DNA of 64,000 nucleotides from Thermosipho melanesiensis BI429 (GCF_000016905.1 NC_009616.1:1674001-1738000), one strand, 5' to 3'; numbered from the stretch's first letter, positions 9,554 through 19,181 are shown. Notes: generated from the sequence alone by a model not told the origin. Numbers and translations are program-made.

Positions 9554-9858
9554 ATAATGGAAGCCATTTTCAAACAGGAATTATTTTTATTTTTGTATCA
9601 TTTATTTCTATTGAGTCTTCTTGGTCATATGTAAGTATAAATAGGTTCTCTATATTTAATTGCTTAGATGCAGATAATATCCCCTCAATTTCTCTATTTT
9701 TATTTTTTCATTTAATGTCCATGTTACCTGATAAGTATTTAAAAGATTATCAACTTTTGCTATAAGATCGCATTTATTTTTTTCATTAAAGTAAAAAATT
9801 TCATAATCTCCAAAATCATGATATTCACCTCCAAAAAATATGCCATATTTTCCTTATA
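9552..9858 (-). pseudogene. Remnant of a DUF4143/AAA_14-type ATPase (C-terminal part)
   Basis: Reading the - strand gives KYGIFFGGEYHDFGDYEI, a frameshift, then IEGILSASKQLNIENLFILT, IKIIPV, a TGA, and KWLPL with TAA at 9552-9554. The C-terminal pattern LTYD...EI...KIKIIPVWKWL is characteristic of archaeal and bacterial ATPases of the AAA_14/DUF4143 group. The Trp expected before KWL is the TGA. The ATPase core is gone. The remnant lies exactly between two copies of a bipartite repeat. Confidence 0.6.
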
Positions 9859-9904
9859 AAAAGGATAATTATATCATTTTATTTCCTTGTTAAAAGGAAA
9901 TATT
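9847..9904. repeat. Bipartite CCTT/AAGG repeat, right copy
   Basis: TCCTTataaaAAGGA (9851-9865) is followed by ATTTCCTTgttaaAAGGAAAT (9881-9901), an 8-bp perfect inverted repeat with a 5-bp centre. Order, spacing and the linking AAGGATAATT match the left copy at 9497-9553. It may be an end of a mobile unit or an operator pair of the lost ATPase gene. Confidence 0.65.
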
Positions 9905-9912
9905 TTTTTAGG

Positions 9913-10380
9913 GTGTGTTCGCAATATAATATCTTATATGCTTCAACTATTGCAGGTATATCTTTTGATAATGGACTCCTTCATTTTACCCACGCTTTAG
10001 AGCATCCATTAAGCGCCATAAAACCAGATCTGGCACATGGATTAGGTTTAGCAATATTGTTACCTGCTGTAGTAAAGCATATCTATCCAGCTCAATCAGA
10101 GGTATTGGCAGAAATTTATAAACCAATAGTACCTGATCTTAGAGGGATTCCAGGTGAAGCAGAGAAAATAGCAGCTGGTATAGAGAAATGGTTATTCACA
10201 TTGGGAATAACAGAGAAGTTAGAAGATATAGGTTTCAAGGAAAGTGATATTCCACGCTTAGTTGACCTTGCGCTGAATACGCCTTCGCTTGGATTGCTTC
10301 TTAGTATGGCACCAATAAAAGCTACAAAAGAAGTGATTACTCAAATATACAGAGATTCTCTTACATCCATTTCAAAATAG
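9913..10380 (+). pseudogene. C-terminal fragment of an iron-containing alcohol dehydrogenase
   Basis: The frame encodes the C-terminal all-helical domain of a group III Fe-dependent alcohol dehydrogenase. It carries two of the iron-ligand histidines in THALEHPLSA and DLAHGLGLAIL. It has no N-terminal Rossmann part. That part lies on the opposite strand at 19,391-20,155 and ends at the residue before this fragment begins. The first real codons are ILYASTIAG; the few before them come from the rearrangement junction, which contains GCAATATAAT. It is not expected to fold as a working enzyme. Confidence 0.88.
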
Positions 10381-10397
10381 AAAAATTTAAAAAGTCT

Positions 10398-10430
10398 AAA
10401 ACAAACCACCCAGTAATGGGTGGTTTGTTT
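10398..10430. terminator. Bidirectional hairpin terminator
   Basis: A 13-bp perfect stem (AAACAAACCACCC, 10398-10411 region) with loop AGTAAT lies between two converging genes. A/T-rich flanks on both sides make it suitable for both strands. Confidence 0.75.
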
Positions 10431-10448
10431 ATAAATAATATAGTTTGT

Positions 10449-11714
10449 TTAAATAAATATATTGTAAATAAAGCCTATTACAAGAGAAATCAATACAGGT
10501 GTAATCATCCACCTTACAAATTCAATAAAACCAAACTTTCGGTGTATTTGCTTTTCTAGCATATTGACAGCCACTATATTCTGGACTGCACCAAGTGGTG
10601 TTAAATTGGTTACAAAGTTGGCCCCGATAGCAAAGGTCCACCAGAGACTTTGTGAAAAACCACTGGCTACAAGGATTTTTATTACAGGAGCAATTATAAG
10701 AGCCGCCGGAACATTATTTAAAATTGGAACAGTTAAGATAGCCAATCCGTAAATTATCATCATACTCAAAATAGGCATAGACTTTAATGGTAATAAAGTG
10801 TTAGCAATCATTTGAGTTACACCTATTTCTTCAAGTGCATACGACATTATATATAACCCTGCAAAGAAAAACAACATGTCCCAATCGATATGTTCTGCCA
10901 CACTTTCGTAACCATCACTAAAAACAATTATTAAGAATGTTCCTCCAAGTAAGGCAATAACTCCTAATTCTACATTTAAGATGCTGTGTAACATGAATAA
11001 AACGACTGTAATTAAAAATACTACAACAGAAGTGACCATCATCTTTGAATCAGTAATAGCTTTTTTTTCATCAATCTCTTTTAACTTTTCAATATGCTCT
11101 AAAAGTTTCTGATTGACTTTTATACGTCTTTTATAATACATTAAAACTCCGACAAAAGCGAAAATAGCCACAGGTCCCATTTTAACAATAAAATCATTAA
11201 ATGAATATCCACTTATAGAACCTATAACAAGATTCAATGGACTTCCAATAAGCGTTCCTGCTCCTCCAATGTTATCCATAGCCAGAGTCAACATTACAAG
11301 CGGTATTGGACTAAGCTGAAGTATATCAGATATAAGAAAAATCATAGGTGTCATAACAAGTATAGTTACAACATTATCTAAAAACGCAGATGTTAAAGCT
11401 ACGATTATCATTAAAAAACTAAGCGTAAGATAAAATCTTTTTCCACCAATTTTTACCACTCTAATAGAAAAAAATTCAAAAAAACCAGATTTACTAAGAA
11501 AAGCTACAATTATCATCATTCCAGTTAATAAACTCAATGTATCAAAATCAACAATACGGCTTATATTTTCAAATTCTATACCTCTTACAAACTTAAAAGC
11601 AGCAATTACAAGAGCCAAACCAAAAGTAATTGCTGCTTTGTTTTTCCTTCCAAAGATTATAAATCCATACGCTATCGCAACAATCAAGAGTGTAAATACA
11701 CTATCAAGCTGCAT
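10449..11714 (-). CDS. ArsB/NhaD-type ion transporter permease
   Basis: This 421-residue integral membrane protein has about 11-12 hydrophobic segments. It carries the ion-transporter superfamily pattern TSAFLDNVVTILVMTP in the first half and ILNNVPAALIIAP in the second, the paired N-rich hairpins of ArsB/NhaD/SLC13-like carriers. It exports or exchanges an anion or Na+/H+; the substrate cannot be told from sequence. The start at 11714 (MQLDSVF) is chosen because GGGAG lies 8 bp upstream; the longer open frame to 11801 adds an unlikely leader. It is monocistronic and lies inside the inferred inverted segment. Confidence 0.82.
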   Translation of the reverse strand: MQLDSVFTLLIVAIAYGFIIFGRKNKAAITFGLALVIAAFKFVRGIEFENISRIVDFDTLSLLTGMMIIVAFLSKSGFFEFFSIRVVKIGGKRFYLTLSFLMIIVALTSAFLDNVVTILVMTPMIFLISDILQLSPIPLVMLTLAMDNIGGAGTLIGSPLNLVIGSISGYSFNDFIVKMGPVAIFAFVGVLMYYKRRIKVNQKLLEHIEKLKEIDEKKAITDSKMMVTSVVVFLITVVLFMLHSILNVELGVIALLGGTFLIIVFSDGYESVAEHIDWDMLFFFAGLYIMSYALEEIGVTQMIANTLLPLKSMPILSMMIIYGLAILTVPILNNVPAALIIAPVIKILVASGFSQSLWWTFAIGANFVTNLTPLGAVQNIVAVNMLEKQIHRKFGFIEFVRWMITPVLISLVIGFIYNIFI

Positions 11715-11963
11715 TACATCATCTCCCAATTGTAATGTATTCGGTTGTTTTTCTCTAATTAAGTGTGTGCTATATACTATATAATACCACTTTTGATACA
11801 ACTAAAATATTTCTTGTGTAACATTTACAAAACATATACCAAAATTTCTCAAAAATAGACAAACAAACAAATCTTTACAAATTTTCAACACGTAATTATA
11901 TTCAATCTGTTAAAATGGATATAATATGTCAACATTAGAAAAAATATTTCAGGAGGTGTTCTC

Positions 11964-12233
11964 ATGAAAATACTGTATTTTAAAAACGATACTTGCTCTG
12001 TTTGCAAAGCCATCTTTCCAAAAATCGGAAATATTGCAAAACAATATGATGTAAATTTGGAGGTTATTGACGTTGTCAAGAACCCAGAAGTTGCAGGACA
12101 AAAATTAATATTTACAGTACCAACTATAGTTTTCCTTGAAAAAGGCATTGAACTGAAAAGATTCTCAAGAAATTTCAGTATTCTAGAAGTACAAGATTTT
12201 ATTGAAAGATATAACAAAATTATGTCGAAATAA
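11964..12233 (+). CDS. Thioredoxin-like small redox protein
   Basis: This 89-residue thioredoxin-fold protein has the active-site motif CSVC near residues 12-15 and the cis-Pro region TVPTIVF. It is cytoplasmic, with no leader. It probably acts as a thiol-disulfide oxidoreductase on unknown partners. The start follows AGGAGGTG with ideal spacing. A possible TATAAT box lies at about 11,923 upstream. It ends just before a GC-rich hairpin terminator. Confidence 0.8.
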   Translation: MKILYFKNDTCSVCKAIFPKIGNIAKQYDVNLEVIDVVKNPEVAGQKLIFTVPTIVFLEKGIELKRFSRNFSILEVQDFIERYNKIMSK

Positions 12234-12242
12234 AAAATAGTA

Positions 12243-12258
12243 GGGGGCACTTGCCCCC
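12243..12258. terminator. GC hairpin terminator between converging genes
   Basis: GGGGGC, loop ACTT, GCCCCC. T-rich sequence follows on the - strand (CTACTATTTTTTATTT) and on the + strand further down. It can end both the thioredoxin-like gene (+) and the copy A transporter operon (-). Confidence 0.7.
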
Positions 12259-12310
12259 AAGAGTTACTCTTATTCTATTTTATTTTTTAGTTGCTTATCT
12301 TAGTTGTTTA

Positions 12311-13606
12311 TCAAAGAATATTTTTAATAATTTTTTCCAGGCTTTCAAGACTGTAATACTTTTTCCCTATCTCAAAATTTTTATTTACTGTATATTCATA
12401 AGATTCTTTGTCAAATAATATTTTGAAAAGTTTATCTGCTGCTTTTTCTATAATATCTTCTTCTACCTTTACAATATTTTCTAACAATTTATAACTGTTT
12501 CCAAGACTTACATATTCAATACCAGATGGCTTTATATCTTTTTCAAAAACTTCGTATTCGAAAAGTACTATAGGTTTTTTTGCTACAATAGCCTCTAAGA
12601 GCTGATTACCCCATCCTTCAAGAATAGATGGATAGGTTATCGCGTCTGCAATGCTGTAAAGATCCCAAAAGCTCCATACCTTATTTTCTACATTTGGATA
12701 TAAATCTATGGTTCTAATTCCATATTTAAAAGCTTTATCTAAAAGTTTATATTTGTACATATCATCTTCACACATTCCAGAAAAAGCAAGAACTATTTCT
12801 CCTGTAAATTTTTCACCGTTATAAAGTAACTTCCCAACATAATTCTTTGCCTTTTTTTGCATGTTTGATATGAGATCTATAGCTAATTCTATAGCTTTTC
12901 TTTCAGTAATTCTTGTAGCTTGTAATAGTACAATAGCTCCCGTTGAAATATTATAACTTTCCCTTATTTTTAAATTAGTTTCCTTTTTGACAAAAGCCGG
13001 GGCTTCAAAATCCATGACATTTGGAACAACTACAGAATCAACCTTTTTCCTTGAAAATAGCGCATGTTTTGCAAAAGTGTTTATAACAAGATGTTTTATA
13101 TTTTCAGCTGTTGGAGGACAATATTCTTTAAGGAGTTCTATAATCTTTGAAGTAGTAGCATTTAAAAAATATTTCCTTTCCCACCAAAAATCATGATGAT
13201 GTCCTATAAAAACTTTATTTGCGTTGTTTTTTGCATACTTAGTAAAGGCTATAGCAGACGGTAAAAACGCTCCAATTGACCAAATATTATTTGGGATTAT
13301 CACATCGTATTTTTCAAAGATTGGTTCAATGTCAATGTATATTTTTTCGCTCTCTTTAAATATTTCATTAATTAATTCGTCTGGTGTAAAATTTTCAAGT
13401 TTTTCAAACGCATTTCTATTGATAATCTCATACTTTGGATTTTCGAAACCTATAGATTGAATCTGTATATCTACTCCTTTTTCATTGTTCCCGGCCACTA
13501 TATCAACATTGTGTCCGAGTTTGTTTAATACTTTTTTCCATTTTTCCATCTCAAGTGAAACACCATCCATTAGCCCTGCTCGATAATGCACAAGTGCAAT
13601 GTTCAT
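12311..13606 (-). CDS. GT4-family glycosyltransferase, copy A
   Basis: This 431-residue retaining glycosyltransferase has a GT-B fold. The N-terminal domain contains HYRAGLMDG near the start and the unusual stretch GHHHDFWWERKYF. The C-terminal donor-sugar domain has YPSILEGWGNQLLEA, the E-x7-E region of GT4 enzymes. It is cytoplasmic and presumably transfers a sugar onto an acceptor linked to the substrate of the adjacent transporter; donor and acceptor are unknown. The ATG overlaps the ATPase stop. The close paralogue is at 28,886-30,187. Confidence 0.85.
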   Translation of the reverse strand: MNIALVHYRAGLMDGVSLEMEKWKKVLNKLGHNVDIVAGNNEKGVDIQIQSIGFENPKYEIINRNAFEKLENFTPDELINEIFKESEKIYIDIEPIFEKYDVIIPNNIWSIGAFLPSAIAFTKYAKNNANKVFIGHHHDFWWERKYFLNATTSKIIELLKEYCPPTAENIKHLVINTFAKHALFSRKKVDSVVVPNVMDFEAPAFVKKETNLKIRESYNISTGAIVLLQATRITERKAIELAIDLISNMQKKAKNYVGKLLYNGEKFTGEIVLAFSGMCEDDMYKYKLLDKAFKYGIRTIDLYPNVENKVWSFWDLYSIADAITYPSILEGWGNQLLEAIVAKKPIVLFEYEVFEKDIKPSGIEYVSLGNSYKLLENIVKVEEDIIEKAADKLFKILFDKESYEYTVNKNFEIGKKYYSLESLEKIIKNIL

Positions 13607-14703
13607 AAGCTCATCTCCAATCTTTTTTTAGTATCAATATCAAATAACATTATACGTTCATAATCGAGTGTTACGTGAATTACTTCATCAGCATTATATT
13701 TTGGAAAAGCAGGCGATACAATTTTTACAATTTGCTCACCAAGTTCAATAGCTATTATCTGGTGAGAACCTTGTGGTTCAACAACTAATATTTTTTCTGT
13801 GAAAATTGCTTCAGACTTATTATCTGTGATCTTTAAATTCTCTGGTCTTATTCCAACAATCAAATGAGACTTACCATATTTTTCAATAATCTTGTTTAAT
13901 TTTTCAATAACAGGTATTGAAATGTACCGATTTTCTAAATATAATTTTTGATTTTTTTGAACTACCTCCATTTCAAAAAAGTTAGTTGGTGGTGTTCCGA
14001 TAAAACCAGCAACAAAAACATTCGCACTATTGAAATAAACATCATCTGGTGTTCCTACTTGTTCAATGTGACCATCTTTCATAACAACAATTCTATCTGC
14101 CATAGACATTGCTTCAGATTGATCATGCGTAACAAATATTGTAGTAGCACCTGTTTTATGATGAATAGCCTTAAGTTCTGTCCGCATTTTTACTCTCAAT
14201 TTCGCATCAAGATTAGACAAAGGTTCGTCCATAAGAAAGATTTTAGGTTTTACAGCAAGCGCTCTTGCAAGAGCAACTCTTTGTCTTTGCCCTCCAGAAA
14301 GTTGAGATGGATACCTACTTAAATATTCTTCTATTTTAACCATTTGTGAGACTTCGTGAACAGTTTCATCAATCTCATTTTCAGGCAATTTTCTGAGTTT
14401 CAAAGGAAATGCTATATTTTCATAAACCGTCATATGCGGCCACACAGCATAACTTTGAAACACCATACTAACTTCCCTTTTTCGCGGTTCTAAATAAGTT
14501 ACATCCTGGTTGTCAATCAAAATCCTTCCTTCTGTTACTTCTTCCAACCCTGCAATCATCCTTAACGTTGTTGTTTTTCCACATCCAGAAGGGCCTAAAA
14601 GAACTATAAACTCTCCATCGTTAACTTTCAAATTAACATCTTTTGCTCCCCATACTTTTTTACCGTATCTTTTTGAAAGATTTATAAGCTCAAGTGTCGC
14701 CAT
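13603..14703 (-). CDS. Sugar ABC transporter ATPase (MalK/UgpC type), copy A
   Basis: This 366-residue ATPase has Walker A GPSGCGKT (residues 37-44), Q-loop MVFQSYAVWP, signature LSGGQRQRVALARAL, Walker B FLMDEPLSNLD and the switch His in VTHDQSEAM. A C-terminal TOBE/MalK regulatory domain follows, including VGIRPENL. It energises uptake through the two permeases encoded upstream. It is complete and near-identical in its core to copy B at 27,789-28,886. It overlaps the glycosyltransferase gene by 4 bp. Confidence 0.93.
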   Translation of the reverse strand: MATLELINLSKRYGKKVWGAKDVNLKVNDGEFIVLLGPSGCGKTTTLRMIAGLEEVTEGRILIDNQDVTYLEPRKREVSMVFQSYAVWPHMTVYENIAFPLKLRKLPENEIDETVHEVSQMVKIEEYLSRYPSQLSGGQRQRVALARALAVKPKIFLMDEPLSNLDAKLRVKMRTELKAIHHKTGATTIFVTHDQSEAMSMADRIVVMKDGHIEQVGTPDDVYFNSANVFVAGFIGTPPTNFFEMEVVQKNQKLYLENRYISIPVIEKLNKIIEKYGKSHLIVGIRPENLKITDNKSEAIFTEKILVVEPQGSHQIIAIELGEQIVKIVSPAFPKYNADEVIHVTLDYERIMLFDIDTKKRLEMSL

Positions 14704-14747
14704 ATTTCACCGCTCCTTTTATCATTATTTTTTAACATTATTTGAGA

Positions 14748-16028
14748 TTAAACACGTACTCCGCCCCACATTTGAAGAATATATTTTCTTATTATCATAG
14801 TAAATACTACAGCAGGTAACGCTAACGCCACACCACCTGCAGCTGTAAGGTTAATTAAACCTTTTGCACCAACAAGCGTTTGATATACCACAACTGGAAA
14901 CGTTGGGTTAAATTGTGTCAAAACTATTGCCTGGGCAGTTTCAGCCCAACTTCCAATGAAAGCATACATTGCACTTGCAGCAAGTCCAGGTAATGCAAGA
15001 GGCAATGTTACCTTAAAAAACGCGCCACGTCTTGTAGTTCCAAATATCATAGCTGCTTCCTCTAATTCTACAGGAATTCCCATAAATATGCTTGCAGTTA
15101 TCCAGACTGTCATACCAATTTGGCCAACAGAATACACCAAAGATAATCCTATTGGTTTATCGTAAAATCCCATATTTATAAGTATTATAACCATAGGCAT
15201 TGCTATTGAAATTCCTGGAAACATTCTTACAAAAAGAACACTTAATTTCAATAAATTTTTCCCTCTGAAAGAATATCTCGCAAATGCATAACCTGCCATT
15301 CCTCCTATACTAAGCGAAATAACAACAGTTAAAATTGCAACCTCTATACTTCTAATTAAAGCAGGTAAAGCATCACTTGTAACTCTGAAAAAATTTATAT
15401 AATTATCAAAAATATTTTTGGCTACATTAAAATGAACAGCTCCAATTTCATCTAACTCTTTTATTACCTTTTCTAAATCTTTTTCAAACTCACTTTTTTT
15501 CTGTTCATTACTTTCTATCTGTTTTTTAATCATATCTATAAATTCTTGCATATTAGCTTTTTCAGCTATTTCCAACTGACTTTTAAGTCTCACCGTTTCA
15601 ACAGTTAATCTATTAATTTGCCTTTTTATTTTGTCCCTTTCGCTTCTTAATAATTCAATTTTATCTTTGTTTTCCAAAATTAATTGTTTTAACTTTTTTA
15701 CTTGAGCCTCAAATAACTCCTTTTTTATTGTTGAATTAGTTTTGTTACGTACAAATTTTTGGATATCTTCAAAACTCGAAGACTGTTTTATAGTAACATA
15801 ACTTTTTTTTGCAGCACTGTACACACTTATTAAAAATTCGTTGTCTATCATTTCCAACTTAAACTTATTAAAAAAGCTCGGAATCATTTGAGTAGGCCAG
15901 TCATATGCTTCTTGATCAGACATAAAGGAGATAGTTACAAGAAAATAAATTGGCGTAAGAATCACCAACACAATACTAGCAACAACTATATAAAAAAGTG
16001 TTTGCTTTATTATCTTTGCAACTTTCAT
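14748..16028 (-). CDS. ABC sugar permease, MalG type, with a coiled-coil insertion, copy A
   Basis: This 426-residue inner-membrane permease has a first membrane helix at about residues 12-35 and a cluster of five helices from about residue 225. The EAA loop ELEEAAMIFGTTRRGAFFKV contacts the ATPase. Between the first two helices lies an insertion of about 150 residues, Lys/Glu-rich with heptad-like spacing (about 60-215). It is expected to project outside the membrane. MalG proteins are usually about 280 residues. The insertion has diverged far more from copy B than the membrane part. It overlaps the MalF-type gene by 1 bp. Confidence 0.9.
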   Translation of the reverse strand: MKVAKIIKQTLFYIVVASIVLVILTPIYFLVTISFMSDQEAYDWPTQMIPSFFNKFKLEMIDNEFLISVYSAAKKSYVTIKQSSSFEDIQKFVRNKTNSTIKKELFEAQVKKLKQLILENKDKIELLRSERDKIKRQINRLTVETVRLKSQLEIAEKANMQEFIDMIKKQIESNEQKKSEFEKDLEKVIKELDEIGAVHFNVAKNIFDNYINFFRVTSDALPALIRSIEVAILTVVISLSIGGMAGYAFARYSFRGKNLLKLSVLFVRMFPGISIAMPMVIILINMGFYDKPIGLSLVYSVGQIGMTVWITASIFMGIPVELEEAAMIFGTTRRGAFFKVTLPLALPGLAASAMYAFIGSWAETAQAIVLTQFNPTFPVVVYQTLVGAKGLINLTAAGGVALALPAVVFTMIIRKYILQMWGGVRV

Positions 16029-16897
16029 TATTGTTCCCCCTTCTCAAATGCACCAGACACTTTTAAATAAATCACAGAAACAATAGATACAATTATCGAA
16101 ACTATAACAGAGTAAGCTAACGCCACTCGATAAAATCCTAATAATTGCTCTTCATAAAATACTACCTCTTCAAGAAGAACAGGAATTCTTCTATAACCAA
16201 ATATCATAACTATTATTAACCAAACCTGAATAGCTGAAATAATTCTTAATATCAGTGCTGTTTGAATACTCGGCTTGAGCATAGGCAAGGTTATTTTTCT
16301 AAGTACTGTAAATTTTGTTCCACCGAATATATATCCAGCTTCAATTGCTTCTTTCGAAAGACCTTGAAGTCCAGCAAGAAGAATAACCATCATAAAAGGA
16401 ATAACTTGCCACGCATCAATAAGAATTATAAGCATCAACGACTGAAAATCACTTCCTGCAAGAAAAACTATTTTATTATCAGCAGATATAAGCCCTAAAT
16501 GATAAAGCAGACTATTTACCCAACCATACGTTGCAAAACCACTTGACCACATAGCACCTACGGCGACTGCAGGAAGCGCCATAGGAATTAACGCAATTGA
16601 CAATAACAACTGAGCACCTTTAAATTTTTTGTTTATAATCAGCGCAAGACCCAGCGCCACCAAAAATTCAAGTGTAACTGAAATGACAACAAAAATCGCT
16701 GTATTTATAACAGCTTTTTTAAAGTTAGGATCTCTAAATATAGTTAAATAATTATTCAAAGTAAATATATTACTTTCATCAAAAAAACTGTAAACTACTG
16801 CTGAAATAACAGGCCTAAGCCAGAAGATTATATAATAAATGATAGTTGGAGCAATCAAAATGTAAGGTATCCATTTTTTAGTTTCCGCATTATTCAA
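16028..16897 (-). CDS. ABC sugar permease, MalF type, copy A
   Basis: This 289-residue permease has six predicted membrane helices and the EAA motif EAGYIFGGTKFTVLRKITLP, which couples to the ATPase. The start codon is TTG at 16897, with AGGTGG upstream; copy B also starts with TTG, supporting the choice. It forms the transmembrane channel with the MalG-type partner. It follows the binding-protein gene after a GC hairpin. Confidence 0.92.
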   Translation of the reverse strand: MNNAETKKWIPYILIAPTIIYYIIFWLRPVISAVVYSFFDESNIFTLNNYLTIFRDPNFKKAVINTAIFVVISVTLEFLVALGLALIINKKFKGAQLLLSIALIPMALPAVAVGAMWSSGFATYGWVNSLLYHLGLISADNKIVFLAGSDFQSLMLIILIDAWQVIPFMMVILLAGLQGLSKEAIEAGYIFGGTKFTVLRKITLPMLKPSIQTALILRIISAIQVWLIIVMIFGYRRIPVLLEEVVFYEEQLLGFYRVALAYSVIVSIIVSIVSVIYLKVSGAFEKGEQ

Positions 16898-16946
16898 AGG
16901 CAGTCACCACCTCTATTTATAATTGCTCTTCTCTTTTTAAAATAAA

Positions 16947-16961
16947 GGGGGCAACGCCCCC
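16947..16961 (-). terminator. Intercistronic GC hairpin after the binding-protein gene, copy A
   Basis: GGGGGC, loop AAC, GCCCCC, followed on the - strand by TTTATTTT. Copy B has an equivalent hairpin in the same place. Such hairpins often act as a partial terminator or 3' stabiliser that raises binding-protein mRNA over permease mRNA. Confidence 0.65.
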
Positions 16962-16971
16962 TTAAAATTTA

Positions 16972-18180
16972 TTATTTTTTGAGGCTGTTAATTTTTATCT
17001 GGTAGAATTCAAGAAGATCAGGCTCGAATCTTTTATCTTGAAGAATCATTTTCTTGAATATTTCATCATAAACAAGTTTCACCTGTCCCCAATCTTTCCA
17101 TGTAGGTGCGATATAAGACAAGACACCTTCTTTTAATACTTTAATAGCATTCTTTACAACTTGATCTTCTATATCATCACCAAGATAGTTAATTGCTTCA
17201 TCAACAGGTGGGATAAATCCTCCAGTACCCTTGTGTGATTTCAAAATTATATCTGGTCTTGTCATGTATTCAAGGAACTTAAGAGCAAGGTCAAAGTGTT
17301 TTGTACCTTTGACAATGGCAAGTCCACTTGTTCCGGCAACTGAACCTCTTCCAGCTGGTCCTTTTGGTGCAGGAGCAATGATAAACTGTGTTGGATTGCT
17401 CTTGTACACTTCTCCCACACGAGCAGAATGAGCAACTGTCATCCATGTTTCTTCTCTTTTCATAGGTGGTCTTGTATCATCATATGTTTGAACCGCTGGA
17501 GCAAATGCATCTTTCATCTTATAAACAAGATACCATGCTGCAACAGCTCCAGGATTATCAAGATTTGGCCAGTTGCCCCCATAAGATAATGTTATTGCAC
17601 CAATTTGGTAAATAAGAGATTTCATCGGAACACCTGTAACAGCGAATTTACCTTCGCCCTCACCTTGAGCTACAAGATTTGCCCACTCAGCTAACTGCTC
17701 CCATGTAATATTTTCTATGTCTACATCTTCTGGTTTATATTGTAAAGCTTTTTTGTTGATTAATGTTAAATAAACATCTGCGCCAACTGGTAAGAAATAC
17801 CTCTTTCCATCAAATACTGTCATTGTGTCAAAACCTTTTGAGAAAGTTCTATCTGTTCATTTAGAAACATATGGAGTAAGATCGACTACATAACCTTTTT
17901 CAACCCATTCTGGCATTTTTGAAGCATAAACTATTACAACATCTGTTGTAATTTTTCCTGTCTGCTCCTGAACAGCTACTTGTTTTAAAATAGACTCATC
18001 ATCCATTGTCTGGAATACAACTTTTACGTTGTACATTTCCTCAAATGGTTTAATGATCTCGTTGATAATAAACTCCTTTTCTGTTGGCGGTGTCCAAAGC
18101 CTTGAAGTAACAACCAACGTTTCTACACTAAAAGCAAAAACAATCGTTAAAATAAACAATGCAATAAGTACCTTACGCAT
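16972..18180 (-). pseudogene. Sugar ABC solute-binding protein, copy A, interrupted by a nonsense codon
   Basis: The full frame would encode a 402-residue family 1 binding protein with a signal peptide (MRKVLIALFILTIVFAFS). It matches copy B (24,350-25,558) along its length. At 17,857-17,859 an in-frame TGA replaces the TGG of copy B, in the context TPYVSK-stop-TDR versus TPYVSKWTDR. Both flanking parts are otherwise open and highly conserved, so this is a single-base lesion or a sequencing error. The first 107 residues alone cannot bind ligand. Confidence 0.85.
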
Positions 18181-18253
18181 AACCCCACCTCCTTTTTAGA
18201 ATAAAACTCAGAATGCCAGAAAAATAATCGTCCGTGGTAATATTATCATAAAA

Positions 18254-18267
18254 TGTAAGCGTTTACA
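18254..18267. promoter_or_regulatory. LacI-family (cre-like) operator, copy A
   Basis: TGTAAGCGTTTACA fits the TGNAANCGNNNNCA type of operator used by LacI/CcpA-like repressors, with a central CG. It lies between the divergent binding-protein gene and the 2H gene. Copy B carries a different but related operator in the corresponding place. No regulator gene is present in the window. Confidence 0.65.
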
Positions 18268-18347
18268 AAATTAGATTAATTTAAAATATTTCGAATTATA
18301 TGTTATTATTTTTTATGAATAAAAAAAACTTACCAGGAGGTGATATA

Positions 18348-19040
18348 ATGAATTTATCAAAATATATAAACAATTTAAAAGAATATCGCGAAGAAAGCTT
18401 TAGATTGCTTGAAAAAGAGTGGAACCCAAAAAAAGAATTGTTTGAAAAAGTAGACGAAAATGGGAACTATAAAAAATTTGAAGGAGACACAATAGTATTT
18501 ACACTTGATAAAAGTGATATTGAAAAAGTAAGTAATGTTCAAAAAGCTCTTTATTCAAAACTTCACAATCTTTTAGCACGTCCACTGAGCATGCAATATT
18601 TTCACATGACACTTCATGATCTTTGCAATTTCACCACTACAAATGATATACAAGGTTGTATAGAAAAAAATAAAAAGATAATACCATCTATATTTAAAAA
18701 ACTCCCAAAACACGACGTCATAAAAATGAAAAGCATAGGACTGTATAATGGTGGCTCTGCTATTGGAATTATGTTTGCACCAGTTGATGAAAAAATAAAC
18801 ACACTATTCAACATAAGAAAACTGTTTGATAGCATAATAGAACAAAAAGAAATGTATATTCCACATGTAACTTTAGGTTACTATTTGCCACATGAATATT
18901 CTGACCTCGAACGCAAAAAACTTCTTTCTGTTTTAGTAAATACAAAAGTCCAAATAGAAATTTCTTTAAAGCTCTCTAAATTAACTTATCAAATATTTTA
19001 TGACATGGATCATTATGAAAACGTTTACAACAATCAATAA
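18348..19040 (+). CDS. 2H phosphoesterase superfamily protein, copy A
   Basis: This 230-residue protein carries two HxT motifs, HMTLHD at H86 and HVTLGYY at H173. That is the pair defining 2H phosphodiesterases such as 2',5' RNA ligases and cyclic-nucleotide phosphodiesterases. It acts on 2',3'- or cyclic phosphodiester bonds, substrate unknown. The start at 18348 is set by AGGAGGTG and gives the same length as copy B; the open frame to 18300 is not used. It is divergent from the transporter operon in both copies. Confidence 0.8.
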   Translation: MNLSKYINNLKEYREESFRLLEKEWNPKKELFEKVDENGNYKKFEGDTIVFTLDKSDIEKVSNVQKALYSKLHNLLARPLSMQYFHMTLHDLCNFTTTNDIQGCIEKNKKIIPSIFKKLPKHDVIKMKSIGLYNGGSAIGIMFAPVDEKINTLFNIRKLFDSIIEQKEMYIPHVTLGYYLPHEYSDLERKKLLSVLVNTKVQIEISLKLSKLTYQIFYDMDHYENVYNNQ

Positions 19041-19181
19041 ATAACTTTGTGCTATTTCTTTTCTAAAAAATTTATTTGTAAGTTTTTGGAATCGATTCCG
19101 AAATATGGTTCCAAACATTAAATCCCAACAAATTCCTGCTTAATTATTTAAAAAATCCAAAAAACACCAGTAAAAATAGTA

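Noticed and set aside
9475-9765. Plus-strand ORF of 96 residues
   Set aside because: No ribosome site; it is the shadow of the DUF4143-type remnant on the other strand, whose translation shows recognisable family sequence.
17857-17859. TGA read as Trp or selenocysteine in the binding protein
   Set aside because: TGA serves as the normal stop of many genes here (for example mntA, gcvH, res), copy B has TGG at this site, and no selenocysteine insertion hairpin was evident.
18300-18347. N-terminal extension of the 2H protein
   Set aside because: The strong AGGAGGTG site fixes the start at 18348 and gives the same 230-residue length as the paralogue.
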